A stretch of 37,106 bases of DNA, taken from contig NZ_JACHXM010000004.1 of the NCBI RefSeq assembly GCF_014192055.1, positions 238,404-275,509 on the forward strand, given 5' to 3'. Origin of the DNA: Halomonas organivorans (GTDB lineage Bacteria > Pseudomonadota > Gammaproteobacteria > Pseudomonadales > Halomonadaceae). The translations under genes were made by a program, and so were the position numbers. Shown here in pieces: positions 22,725 through 31,138 of this stretch. The stretch's first letter is position 1, and each line of letters begins with the position of its first letter. The notes below the pieces were generated by a model. The model was given only the letters and a program-made list of their open reading frames with translations, did not search any database and was not told the DNA's origin.

Positions 22725-24221
22725 ATGGAAATATTCGATTCCCTCATGCACGGGTTTGCCGTGGCGCTGCAGCCCGAGCATCTGCTGCTGGCGCTGATCG
22801 GCTGTACCGTCGGCACCCTGGTCGGGGCCTTGCCGGGGCTGGGCCCGGTGAATGGCGTGGCCTTGATGATCCCGCTGGCGTTCAATTTCGGTCTGGCGCC
22901 CACCGCGGCGCTGATCCTGCTGGTCAGCGTCTACTACGGCTGCATGTACGGTGGGCGTATCAGCTCCATCGTGCTCAACATCCCCGGCGACGAGCCGGCG
23001 ATGATGACGACCCTCGACGGCTATCCGATGGCGCGCGCCGGCCGCGGCGGCGAGGCGCTGGGGCTGTCCGCCGTGGCGTCCTTCGTCGGGGCGACCATCG
23101 CCACCATCGGGCTGACGCTGTTCGCCCCCCTGCTGGTCACGGTGGCGATCCGCTTTGGCCCCGCCGAGTACTTCGCCCTGTTCATGCTGGCCTTCGCCAC
23201 GATCGGCGGCGTGACCTCCGGCAGCTTTACCAAGAGCTTCATCGCAGCCTGCCTGGGCCTGCTGCTGGGCACGGTGGGCATCGATCCTGTCAGCAGCGTG
23301 GCCCGTTACACCTTCGGCTGGTACGAGCTGTATGACGGGATCGACTATCTGGTGGCATTGATCGGACTGTTTGCGATCTCCGAGTGCCTGCTGTTTCTGG
23401 AGCGCGACCAGCATCAGCGTGTCGCTCCCATGCAGCTCGGCTCGGCCGTGCCGGGCATGCGGCAATCGCTGAGCTGCGCCTCGACCATCGGGCGCGGCTC
23501 GGTGATCGGTTTCATCGCCGGCGTGCTGCCGGGGGCGGGGGCCTCGCTCGGCAGCTTCCTCTCCTACGTGCTGGAGAAGCGATGGTGGGGAAGCAAGGGA
23601 CGCTTCGGAAGCGGGGATCCCCGCGGGGTGGCGGCGCCGGAGTCCGGCAACAACGCCGCCGCCGGTGGTGCCTTGATCCCCATGCTGTCGCTGGGCATCC
23701 CGGGGAGCGGTACCACCGCGATCCTGCTGGCGCTGCTGCTGTCGATGAACATCACGCCGGGGCCGCTGCTCTTCGAACAGCAGCCGGAGATGGTCTGGGG
23801 GCTGGTGGCGGCGCTGTTCATCGGCAATGTCATGCTGCTGGTGCTCAACATCCCGCTGGTGGGGCTGTTCGCCAAGGTGCTGCAGGCACCGTCGTGGTTC
23901 CTGATGCCGATGGTGGTGCTGGTGGCCTTCGTGGGGGTCTATTCGCTCAACAACAGCCCCTTCGACCTCTACATGATGCTGGCCTTCGGCGTGCTCGGCT
24001 ACGTACTACGCAAGCTCGAGATCCCCACGGTGCCGGTGGTGCTCGGCCTGCTGCTGGGCGGCCAGATGGAGTTCAACCTGCGACGTGCGATGGCGATCAC
24101 CGGCGGCGACTGGAGCATCCTGTGGAGCAGCGGCATCTCCATCGGCATCTACCTGTTCGCCATTACCCTGCTGGTTGCCGGCTTGATCTATGCGTGGCTG
24201 GTCAAGCAGCGACTGGAGTGA
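22725..24221 (+). CDS. Tripartite tricarboxylate transporter permease (TctA family)
   Basis: TctA is the large, ion-coupled membrane permease of TTT importers. The 498-residue length is typical (about 500). The first conserved loop GALPGLGPVNGVALMIPL (about residues 38-55) and its inverted repeat counterpart VLPGAGASLGSFLSY in the second half are the putative substrate-site signatures; NIPGDEPAMMTTLDGYPMA and SGNNAAAGGALIPMLSLGIP are further TctA blocks. About eleven or twelve helices are visible. It ends the operon lyase - CoA-transferase - TctC - TctB - TctA. No clear terminator follows, and the dGTPase gene has its own candidate promoter in the 72-base gap. Confidence 0.95.
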   Translation: MEIFDSLMHGFAVALQPEHLLLALIGCTVGTLVGALPGLGPVNGVALMIPLAFNFGLAPTAALILLVSVYYGCMYGGRISSIVLNIPGDEPAMMTTLDGYPMARAGRGGEALGLSAVASFVGATIATIGLTLFAPLLVTVAIRFGPAEYFALFMLAFATIGGVTSGSFTKSFIAACLGLLLGTVGIDPVSSVARYTFGWYELYDGIDYLVALIGLFAISECLLFLERDQHQRVAPMQLGSAVPGMRQSLSCASTIGRGSVIGFIAGVLPGAGASLGSFLSYVLEKRWWGSKGRFGSGDPRGVAAPESGNNAAAGGALIPMLSLGIPGSGTTAILLALLLSMNITPGPLLFEQQPEMVWGLVAALFIGNVMLLVLNIPLVGLFAKVLQAPSWFLMPMVVLVAFVGVYSLNNSPFDLYMMLAFGVLGYVLRKLEIPTVPVVLGLLLGGQMEFNLRRAMAITGGDWSILWSSGISIGIYLFAITLLVAGLIYAWLVKQRLE

Positions 24222-24241
24222 ACGAAAAGCGCTGCGGCCGC

Positions 24242-24270
24242 TTGGGCGAGTCGTCTCCCGGTGCCAGAAT
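24242..24270 (+). promoter_or_regulatory. Candidate promoter of the dGTPase gene
   Basis: TTGGGC, a 17-bp spacer and CAGAAT would start transcription near 24277, just before the AAGGAGGA ribosome-binding site. The hexamers are modest matches. A start codon at GTG 24261 would fall inside the promoter, which favours ATG 24294. Confidence 0.4.
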
Positions 24271-24293
24271 GGGATCCTCAAGGAGGAATGCCC

Positions 24294-25631
24294 ATGACGC
24301 AGATGACCTGGGAGCGGCTGCTCGATCCGGCCCGGCTCCACGACCGACGCGGGGTGGCCCGCGACGAGGTTGGCCGCAGCCCCTTCCACAAGGATCACGA
24401 TCGCATCGTCTTCGCCGGCTCCTTCCGCCGCCTGGGGCGCAAGACCCAGGTGCATCCGCTCACCGACAACGATCATATCCACACCCGCTTGACCCACTCG
24501 CTGGAAGTGGGCTGCGTAGGCCGCTCGCTGGGCATGAGCGTCGGCGAGGAGCTGCGCCACCGGATGCCGGCCTGGATCACCCCGGCCGACCTGGGAGTGA
24601 TCGTCCAGGCCGCGTGCCTGGGCCACGATATCGGCAACCCGCCTTTCGGCCATGCCGGCGAGTACGCCATTCGCGACTGGTTCAAGCGCGCCGAGGGTGA
24701 CGGCAGCGGCTTGCTGGACGAGCTTTCTGTCGCCGAGCGTGCCGACCTGCTGACCTACGAGGGCAACGCCCAGGGCTTTCGCATCGTCACCCAGATCGAA
24801 TACAACCAGTTTCGCGGCGGCATGCGCCTGACCGCGGCGACGCTCGGCACCCTGCTCAAGTATCCCTGGACCGTCGAGCACGGCGGGGCCGCCGGCAAGT
24901 TCGGCTGCTACCAGAGCGAGGCCCACCTGCTGGCCGAGGTGGCCGAGCGCCTGGGGCTGCTGCCACAGGGCGACAACCGCTGGAGCCGCCATCCGCTGGC
25001 CTGGCTGGTCGAGGCCGCCGATGACATCTGCTACGCGCTGCTCGATCTGGAGGACGGCCTGGAGATGGGCATCCTCGGCTTCGACGAGGTGGCCGAGGTG
25101 CTGACCCAGATCGCCGGCGGCGAGCCGGGCGATTTCCCGTCCATGCAGCGCCAGGGCGTCTCCCAGCGTCGCCGCGTCGCCGCGCTGCGCGGGGCGGCCA
25201 TGGAGCGGGCGGTGACCGAGGTGGCCTCGGTGTTCGTGCAGCACGAGGCCGAGCTGCTCGGCGGGCGGCTGCGCGACGACCTGCTCGAGCTGTGTCATCC
25301 GGACCTGGACTGGGGGGTGAAGGCGGCCAAGCAGCTGGCCCGCGAGCGCATCTTCCGCAACGAGCGCAAGGCCAAGCTGGAAATCGGCGCGCATACGACG
25401 CTGGGAATCCTGCTGGAGGCCTTTATCGGCGCCGCCCACGAGCTGCATCACACCGGACGTTCCACCTTCAAGCACCAGCGGGTGCTGGCACTGATCGGCG
25501 AGAACACCCCGCTGCCTTCATGGTCGCTCTACGACAGCTACCGGCGCATGCTCGATTTCATCGGCGGCATGACCGACCACTACGCCGTGGATCTGGCCCA
25601 GGAGATGGGAGGCCGCCTCAAGGGCGACTGA
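24294..25631 (+). CDS. dgt: dGTP triphosphohydrolase-like HD-domain protein
   Basis: Dgt-type enzymes hydrolyse dNTPs to the deoxynucleoside and triphosphate, influencing dNTP pools and phage defence. The 445-residue protein shows the HD-superfamily metal ligands: His in RLTHSLEV (about 62-76 region), HD in CLGHDIGNPPFGHAGE, and a later Asp in VEAADDICYALLDLEDG. The N-terminal DRIVFAGSFRRLGRKTQVHP is the standard dGTPase start. Its length is shorter than E. coli Dgt (505) and nearer to the other bacterial dGTPase-like group. ATG 24294 is chosen because AAGGAGGA ends 6-7 bases before it. The stop codon is 9 bases from that of the convergent ATP-grasp gene. It is probably not functionally linked to the TTT operon upstream. 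Confidence 0.92.
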   Translation: MTQMTWERLLDPARLHDRRGVARDEVGRSPFHKDHDRIVFAGSFRRLGRKTQVHPLTDNDHIHTRLTHSLEVGCVGRSLGMSVGEELRHRMPAWITPADLGVIVQAACLGHDIGNPPFGHAGEYAIRDWFKRAEGDGSGLLDELSVAERADLLTYEGNAQGFRIVTQIEYNQFRGGMRLTAATLGTLLKYPWTVEHGGAAGKFGCYQSEAHLLAEVAERLGLLPQGDNRWSRHPLAWLVEAADDICYALLDLEDGLEMGILGFDEVAEVLTQIAGGEPGDFPSMQRQGVSQRRRVAALRGAAMERAVTEVASVFVQHEAELLGGRLRDDLLELCHPDLDWGVKAAKQLARERIFRNERKAKLEIGAHTTLGILLEAFIGAAHELHHTGRSTFKHQRVLALIGENTPLPSWSLYDSYRRMLDFIGGMTDHYAVDLAQEMGGRLKGD

Positions 25632-25640
25632 GCCCGACGC

Positions 25641-26450
25641 TCATGCCGTCAGCTGCAGCGGCGGCTCCCCGTCCGGGTCGCGATCATCGTCGCCCAGGCC
25701 CAGCACGCGCTGGATGGCCGCGCCGATGCGCTTGCTGCTGTCGGCGATGCCCTGATTGCCGAACAGCCGGTTGAACTCGAACACGTAGGGATGACCGTCG
25801 ACCATGGCGATATCGAAGCCGGCGTGGTCGATGCCGAGCCTGCGGGCCAGGTGCAGGGCCAGGTCGATGGCCGCCTCGGGAATGGCCGCATGGTCGATGC
25901 GCCCGCCCTGGCTGACGTTGGCACGGTAGCCGCCCAGCGGTGTGACGCGCCAGTAGGCGGTGAGCACCTCGCCGCCGACCACCACGATGCGCAGGTCGCG
26001 GTCGACGGGCAGGCGCGCTTGCGCATACAGCACCGGCTCCTCGGCGACGTGATCGAGCAGCGCCTGGCGCGACTCGATCAGCCGCACGCCTTCACCCATG
26101 GCGCTCTTGATGCGCTTGGCGATGAAGGGGTAGCCGAAGCGCGCCTCGACCTCTTCCAGGGCGGCGGCGGAGGTGCCGCGGATCTCGGTGGGCGGTACGT
26201 GCTTCGGGCACAGCGCCAGGAAGGCGCGTGTCTGCTGGACCTTGTCATGGCCCAGGTGATAGCTGGAAAGGCTCGGGAAGATCCGCGCGCCCAGGCCGTA
26301 GACCAGGGCGTTGACCTGCCAGTATTCGGGGAACAGCAGCCAGTCCGCCTGGCGGATCTCCTCCAGGTGGTCGTACATGCGCTCCGGCTTGATATAGCGC
26401 ACCCCGGGAATGCCGAGGGTGCGAAAAACGTCGAACGTGATGAGTTTCAT
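25641..26450 (-). CDS. ATP-grasp domain protein, RimK-like
   Basis: ATP-grasp ligases join a carboxylate to an amine or thiol through an acyl phosphate. The 269-residue protein starts MKLITFDVFRTLGIPGV, with a pre-ATP-grasp domain containing QADWLLFPEYWQVNALVYGL, then the ATP-grasp core: FGYPFIAKRIKSAMGEGVRLI (Lys for ATP phosphates and the flexible Gly loop), QARLPVDRDLRIVVVGGEVL, and the metal-site segment GFDIAMVDGHPYVFEFNRLFGNQG with Glu and Asn. The acceptor is unknown; relatives include RimK and tetrahydromethanopterin:glutamate ligases. It is convergent with dgt and divergent from the metal-type permease, with 150 bases of shared upstream region. Only a distant ribosome-binding site (AGGAG, about 16 bases) is seen. 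Confidence 0.85.
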   Translation of the reverse strand: MKLITFDVFRTLGIPGVRYIKPERMYDHLEEIRQADWLLFPEYWQVNALVYGLGARIFPSLSSYHLGHDKVQQTRAFLALCPKHVPPTEIRGTSAAALEEVEARFGYPFIAKRIKSAMGEGVRLIESRQALLDHVAEEPVLYAQARLPVDRDLRIVVVGGEVLTAYWRVTPLGGYRANVSQGGRIDHAAIPEAAIDLALHLARRLGIDHAGFDIAMVDGHPYVFEFNRLFGNQGIADSSKRIGAAIQRVLGLGDDDRDPDGEPPLQLTA

Positions 26451-26534
26451 GGCGATGAAAAGGGCATCTCCTGCGAAGGCGAAGGATTATTGTCCGCCGT
26501 CGCGGTTCTGGCAAGCGTTATCGATGCGTGTCGC

Positions 26535-26565
26535 TTGAGCCTGGGGTTGCCCCGGGGTTTATGCT
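26535..26565 (+). promoter_or_regulatory. MerR-type promoter upstream of the poly-DH permease
   Basis: TTGAGC (26535-26540) and TATGCT (26560-26565) are 19 bp apart, the overlong spacing that MerR-family activators correct. Inside lies an imperfect dyad CCTGGGG-TTG-CCCCGGG (26540-26556, 6 of 7 pairs), centred about 2 bp toward the -35 from the spacer midpoint, as in mer operators. The start site would be near 26572, about 30 bases before the permease ATG. Confidence 0.65.
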
Positions 26566-26600
26566 GATGCGGGCAAAGCCATGGAGCGGAAGGAGGCACG

Positions 26601-27781
<1,181 letters not shown>

Positions 27782-27785
<4 letters not shown>

Positions 27786-28594
27786 ACCGCCTGACGTGGG
27801 CTGAACGAGCGTGCCACCGGCCCGCAATAGTGCTTCTGCTGGGGCTGCTCTGCGGCTGGCTGGTCCTGTCCTTGCTCTCTTCGCCGGCCCGAGCGGCATC
27901 GCCGCTCGACGTCGAAGGGGTCGACCACTATACCCTGGCGCTGACCTGGCACCCCGGCTTCTGCGCCAGCCGTTCTCGCCCGCCCCGTGAGTGCCGCGAG
28001 CCGCGCCTGCGACGAGGCACCGACGATGGCTTCGTGCTGCATGGGCTCTGGGCCTCGCTGCCGGATGACCTCCGTGAGCAAGGCGTGACGCGCCGCGACT
28101 GGTGGCGGAAAGGCTGCTTCCTCGAGACGCCGCGGCCGGACGGCGGCTTCTGCCGGTCCCATGCGCCGCTGGCATTGCCCGAGGCCTTGGGCGAGCGGTT
28201 GGACCGGGCCATGCCGGGACGCGCGAGCTGCCTGGATCGCTACCAGTATGCCAAGCACGCGGCCTGCCTGGCGCTGCCCGCCGAGGCGCTGTTCGCCACC
28301 TCGCTGGGGTTGCTCGAGGCGATCAACGACAGTGCCTTCGGCGACTTCGTGGCCGTGCATCGTGGCGGCGAGGTGGGGCGCAATGCGCTGATCGGGGCCT
28401 TCGAGGCCGCCTTCGGGGACGATACCGGGCGTGCCTTGCGCCTGGAGTGCCGCGGGCGCGGCAATCGCCTACTCACCGAGGTTCGCATCGGCATCGATGC
28501 CGATGCCCTCGATCGCTTCCCGGCCGCCGACAGCCTGGTGCGGCTCGACCGGGGACGCTGCGCGTCCCGAGTGAGAATTGCGGGCTTCGACTAG
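27782..28594 (+). CDS. Secreted RNase T2-family ribonuclease
   Basis: RNase T2 enzymes cut RNA through 2',3'-cyclic phosphates, usually in the periplasm or outside. The 270-residue precursor starts at TTG 27782 (GGGGGAGG upstream), overlapping the permease stop by four bases (TTGA), and has a signal-anchor-like segment IVLLLGLLCGWLVLSLLSSPARA (20 of its residues hydrophobic) with a plausible cleavage after ARA. CAS1 is GFVLHGLWASLP with catalytic His87. CAS2, normally HEWxKHG, reads YQYAKHAAC: His159 is kept but the general acid-base Glu position is Gln155 by eye. Several Cys residues could form disulfides. Translational coupling to a metal-type permease is unusual. Activity is uncertain because of the CAS2 change. 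Confidence 0.85.
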
Positions 28595-28637
28595 AGGCCG
28601 TCGTCAGCGAGGCGCGGCGATGCGAGAGTGGGCCGGC

Positions 28638-28890
28638 GATCACCGCGGGGCGTGGCGATGCCAGTGTGGGCCGGCGATCACCGCGGGGCGTGGCGATGTA
28701 GGTCGATGGGGCAGTGATCACCGCGGGGCGCGGCGATGCGAGTGTGGGCCGGCGATCACCGCGGGGCGCGGCGATGCGAGTGCGGGCCGGCGATCACCGC
28801 GGGGCGCGGCGATGCGAGTGCGGGCCGGCGATCACCGCGGGGCGTGGCGATGTAGGTCGATGGGGCAGTGATCACCGCGGGGCGCGGCGA
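28638..28890. repeat. Seven-unit minisatellite, 38-40 bp period
   Basis: GATCACCGCGGGGCG begins at 28638, 28676, 28716, 28754, 28792, 28830 and 28870, periods 38, 40, 38, 38, 38 and 40. Two units carry the same 19-base variant with GTCGATGGGGCAGT, 154 bp apart, suggesting a four-unit block was duplicated. An eighth, degenerate GATCACCGCG at 28902 lies within the NERD gene, and the last full unit covers that gene's final codons and stop. The array fills the gap between the convergent RNase T2 and NERD genes. Confidence 0.92.
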
Positions 28891-29750
28891 TGAATGGCGG
28901 CGATCACCGCGTCGTGGGTGGCGTCGTCGAGCGTGGCCAGGCGCTGCTCGGGAAGCCGGTCGGCCAGGGCGTCGCCGCTGACCACCAGCAGGTCGTCGGC
29001 GGCCTCGGCGTCCTCGATCTGCCAGCCTGGCAGAGCCAGTACGCCCTTCACCGGCACCGCTCGGCCCAGCTCCTTTTCCAGCCACACGGTCAGCCAGCGC
29101 ACCGAGCGACGCGTGTCGCGCAGCGGACCGCGTTCGAACCAGCCGGGGAAACGCAGCCGCTCGCGCTCTACGGTGACCCGGTTGTCCTCTTCGCCGGAGG
29201 GGCGCACCGCCGGGCTGCGTGCCCATGTCTCGATGACGAAGACCCCGTAGGGCGTGATCGCCACGTGATCGAGGGTGTCGTCGGCGCCGGGCACGTCGTG
29301 GAAGACGAAGTAGGGATGCGACTCGGGACGGATCAGCCGTTCGAGCTCCTGGCCGACCGCCAGTTCGCAAGCCAGGCCCAGCTTGAGGCGGCGGATGCGC
29401 TGGAAGTCGCGGATCAGGCGGAAGCAGAATACCAGCATCAGTGCCGTGGAGAGGGCTCCGTAAAGCGTCCACTCCAGCCAGTTCTGCTCGCTGGCGAACA
29501 GCATGCGGCCCATGCCGTAGACCAGCGGGACCATGATCACGATGGGGCCCAGGGCACCGTTGAGGAACAGGCTGGCGAAGGCGCGGTCCAGGCGGTCGCG
29601 CAGCGACTGTCCGGGCTCGCGCAGCGGGTGAGCGTCGAAGGGCGAGCTGACTCGGGCATCATGCAGGTTGCGCAGGCCCACCACGATTACCGCGGTCGCC
29701 GCCAGAGGGAACAGGAAGATGAGGGGAAGCAGGTATTCCAACCAGGCCAT
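28872..29750 (-). CDS. NERD-domain membrane protein
   Basis: The NERD (nuclease-related) domain is found in proteins linked to DNA processing, but most members have no tested function. The 292-residue protein starts with a membrane segment (LEYLLPLIFLFPLAATAVIV), has a second hydrophobic pair (ALGPIVIMVPLVYGMG and TLYGALSTALMLVFCF), and then a cytoplasmic NERD domain from about residue 130: ELERLI, FHDVPGADDTLDHVAITPYG, VFVIETWARS, with the D...E-x-T(K) layout of restriction-like nucleases (Thr replaces the usual Lys). The start at 29750 has AAGGA six bases upstream; an open frame continues into the heptamer repeat and is discarded. Its last codons lie in the minisatellite. Confidence 0.85.
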   Translation of the reverse strand: MAWLEYLLPLIFLFPLAATAVIVVGLRNLHDARVSSPFDAHPLREPGQSLRDRLDRAFASLFLNGALGPIVIMVPLVYGMGRMLFASEQNWLEWTLYGALSTALMLVFCFRLIRDFQRIRRLKLGLACELAVGQELERLIRPESHPYFVFHDVPGADDTLDHVAITPYGVFVIETWARSPAVRPSGEEDNRVTVERERLRFPGWFERGPLRDTRRSVRWLTVWLEKELGRAVPVKGVLALPGWQIEDAEAADDLLVVSGDALADRLPEQRLATLDDATHDAVIAAIHRRAPR

Positions 29751-29824
29751 CGGGGGTCCTTGCCCGTGGGAGATCCTGCCCATTCTAGACAACCTTGTGC
29801 CCCCGGGGCCATGCTCGGTTCGTT

Positions 29825-29873
29825 GAGTGGTGAGTGGTGAGTGGTGAGTGGTGAGTGGTGAGTGGTGAGTGGC
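29825..29873. repeat. Heptamer tandem repeat (GAGTGGT)6-GAGTGGC
   Basis: Seven GAGTGGT/C units end six bases before the sirtuin ATG at 29879. The same heptamer, reverse-complemented, occurs at 330-343 and 10291-10304. The G-rich units supply the only purine-rich sequence in front of the sirtuin gene, so they probably form part of its ribosome-binding region. Confidence 0.9.
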
Positions 29874-29878
29874 GAGGC

Positions 29879-30733
29879 ATGAAAAGTGAGATGAGCGACA
29901 TTGAGGCATTAGTGGACTTCGTGGCCCGTACGCCGCGTCTTGCTGTGCTGACCGGGGCCGGGGTCAGCACCGCCAGTGGCATCCCCGACTATCGCGACGA
30001 CAGCGGCGACTGGAAGCGCTCGCCGCCCATGCAGCATCGGGTGTTCATGGGCAGTCACGCCGCTCGCCAGCGCTACTGGGCACGGGCGTTGATCGGTTTT
30101 CGCGCCCTGCAGGAGGCGCGTCCCAACGCCGCCCACCGGGCCCTGGCTCGGCTCGAGGCCGCGGGTCGGGTGGCTGGCATCATCACCCAGAACGTCGATG
30201 GCCTGCATCGGCGGGCCGGCTCGCGGCGGGTGATCGAGCTGCACGGCCGCGCCGACCTGGTGCGCTGCATGGGCTGCGGGGCGACGCGCATGCGCTACGA
30301 CCTGCACGCCGAGCTGGCCAGCCGCAATCCCCAGTGGCTCGATAGCGGTGCCCGAGCCGGCCCGGACGGCGACGCCGACCTGGAAGCGGACTTCGCCGGT
30401 TTCCGGGTGCCGGATTGCACGCGCTGCGGCGACGGCATCTGGAAGCCCGACGTGGTGTTCTTCGGCGACAGCGTGCCGCGGGTGCGGGTGGATGAGGCCT
30501 TCGCGCTGGTGGCCGAGGCCGATGGGCTGCTGGTGGTGGGTTCGTCGCTGATGGTCTATTCGGGCTTCCGCTTCGCCCGCGAGGCCGCCCGGGTCGGCAA
30601 GCCGCTGGCCTGCCTCAACCTGGGGCGCACCCGCGCCGACGATCTCTTTACGCTCAAGGTCGCGGCCGGCGCCGAGGCGGGGCTGACCGCGCTGGTCGAG
30701 GCGCTGGAGGAAACTAGCCGCCGGCCAGCTTGA
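29879..30733 (+). CDS. SIRT4-like (class II) Sir2 NAD-dependent deacylase
   Basis: Sirtuins use NAD to remove acyl groups from lysine. This 284-residue protein follows human SIRT4 closely: VLTGAGVSTASGIPDYRDD, MQHRVFMGSHAARQRYWAR, TQNVDGLHRRAGSRRVIELHG (catalytic His in ELHG), zinc Cys pairs CMGCG and CTRCG, GIWKPDVVFFGDSVP, VVGSSLMVYSGFRFA and LNLGRTRADDLFTLKV. SIRT4 has lipoamidase, ADP-ribosyl and deacylase activities, so this may act on lipoyl or biotinyl lysine rather than acetyl-lysine. ATG 29879 is preferred; ATG 29891 and GTG 29855 are alternatives, and the region before them is a heptamer repeat. Its last 20 bases overlap the convergent SUI1 gene. Confidence 0.95.
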   Translation: MKSEMSDIEALVDFVARTPRLAVLTGAGVSTASGIPDYRDDSGDWKRSPPMQHRVFMGSHAARQRYWARALIGFRALQEARPNAAHRALARLEAAGRVAGIITQNVDGLHRRAGSRRVIELHGRADLVRCMGCGATRMRYDLHAELASRNPQWLDSGARAGPDGDADLEADFAGFRVPDCTRCGDGIWKPDVVFFGDSVPRVRVDEAFALVAEADGLLVVGSSLMVYSGFRFAREAARVGKPLACLNLGRTRADDLFTLKVAAGAEAGLTALVEALEETSRRPA

Positions 30734-31088
30734 CCTTATAGCCTCGTTTTTCCAGCTCGCCCTTGAGCACCTCGCGCTGGTCGCCCTGGATCTCGATCAC
30801 GCCGTCCTTGAGGGCGCCGCCGGTGCCGCAGCGCTTCTTGAGCTCCTTGGCCAGGACCTTGAGCTCGTCGGCCTTGAGCGGCACGCCCTCGACCAGGGTC
30901 ACGCCCTTGCCCTTGCGCCCCTTGGTCTCGCGGCGCAGCCGGACGATGCCGTCCAGGCTCGCCAGGCGATCTTCCTCGGCGGCCTCGGCGCAGCGGCAGT
31001 CGGCGATCGGCTGGCGACAGTCGGGGCAGGTGTCGCCGTGTTCGGTGGAGTAGACCAGGCCGCGCAGCTGGTCCTGCAGGGATGCCAT
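30714..31088 (-). CDS. SUI1/eIF1-family translation factor (YciH-like)
   Basis: YciH-like proteins are bacterial relatives of eIF1 that bind the small ribosomal subunit and may affect start-site fidelity. The 124-residue protein has an N-terminal zinc-binding-like segment CPDCRQP...CRC (residues 21-33), then the SUI1 domain: GIVRLRRETKGRKGKGVTLVEG, LAKELKKRCGTGGALKDGVIEIQGDQ, ending GYKVKLAGG. The start at 31088 has AGGAGG four bases before it. It is slightly longer than E. coli YciH (108). The stop lies inside the convergent sirtuin gene by 20 bases, so both 3-prime ends are read on opposite strands. LuxR lies upstream on the same strand with a 50-base gap. Confidence 0.93.
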   Translation of the reverse strand: MASLQDQLRGLVYSTEHGDTCPDCRQPIADCRCAEAAEEDRLASLDGIVRLRRETKGRKGKGVTLVEGVPLKADELKVLAKELKKRCGTGGALKDGVIEIQGDQREVLKGELEKRGYKVKLAGG

Positions 31089-31138
31089 GGGGCCTCCTGG
31101 ACGATGCGGATGTGGTGCCGATGATAAAGCGGGGAGGC

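Noticed and set aside
24222..24245. AAGCG/CGCTT stem after tctA considered as a terminator
   Set aside because: Only five base pairs, with no T tract in the plus direction.
28638..28890. Regular 38-40-bp repeats considered as a CRISPR array
   Set aside because: The intervening parts are themselves repeated, not unique spacers; one edge lies in a coding gene; no cas genes are present.
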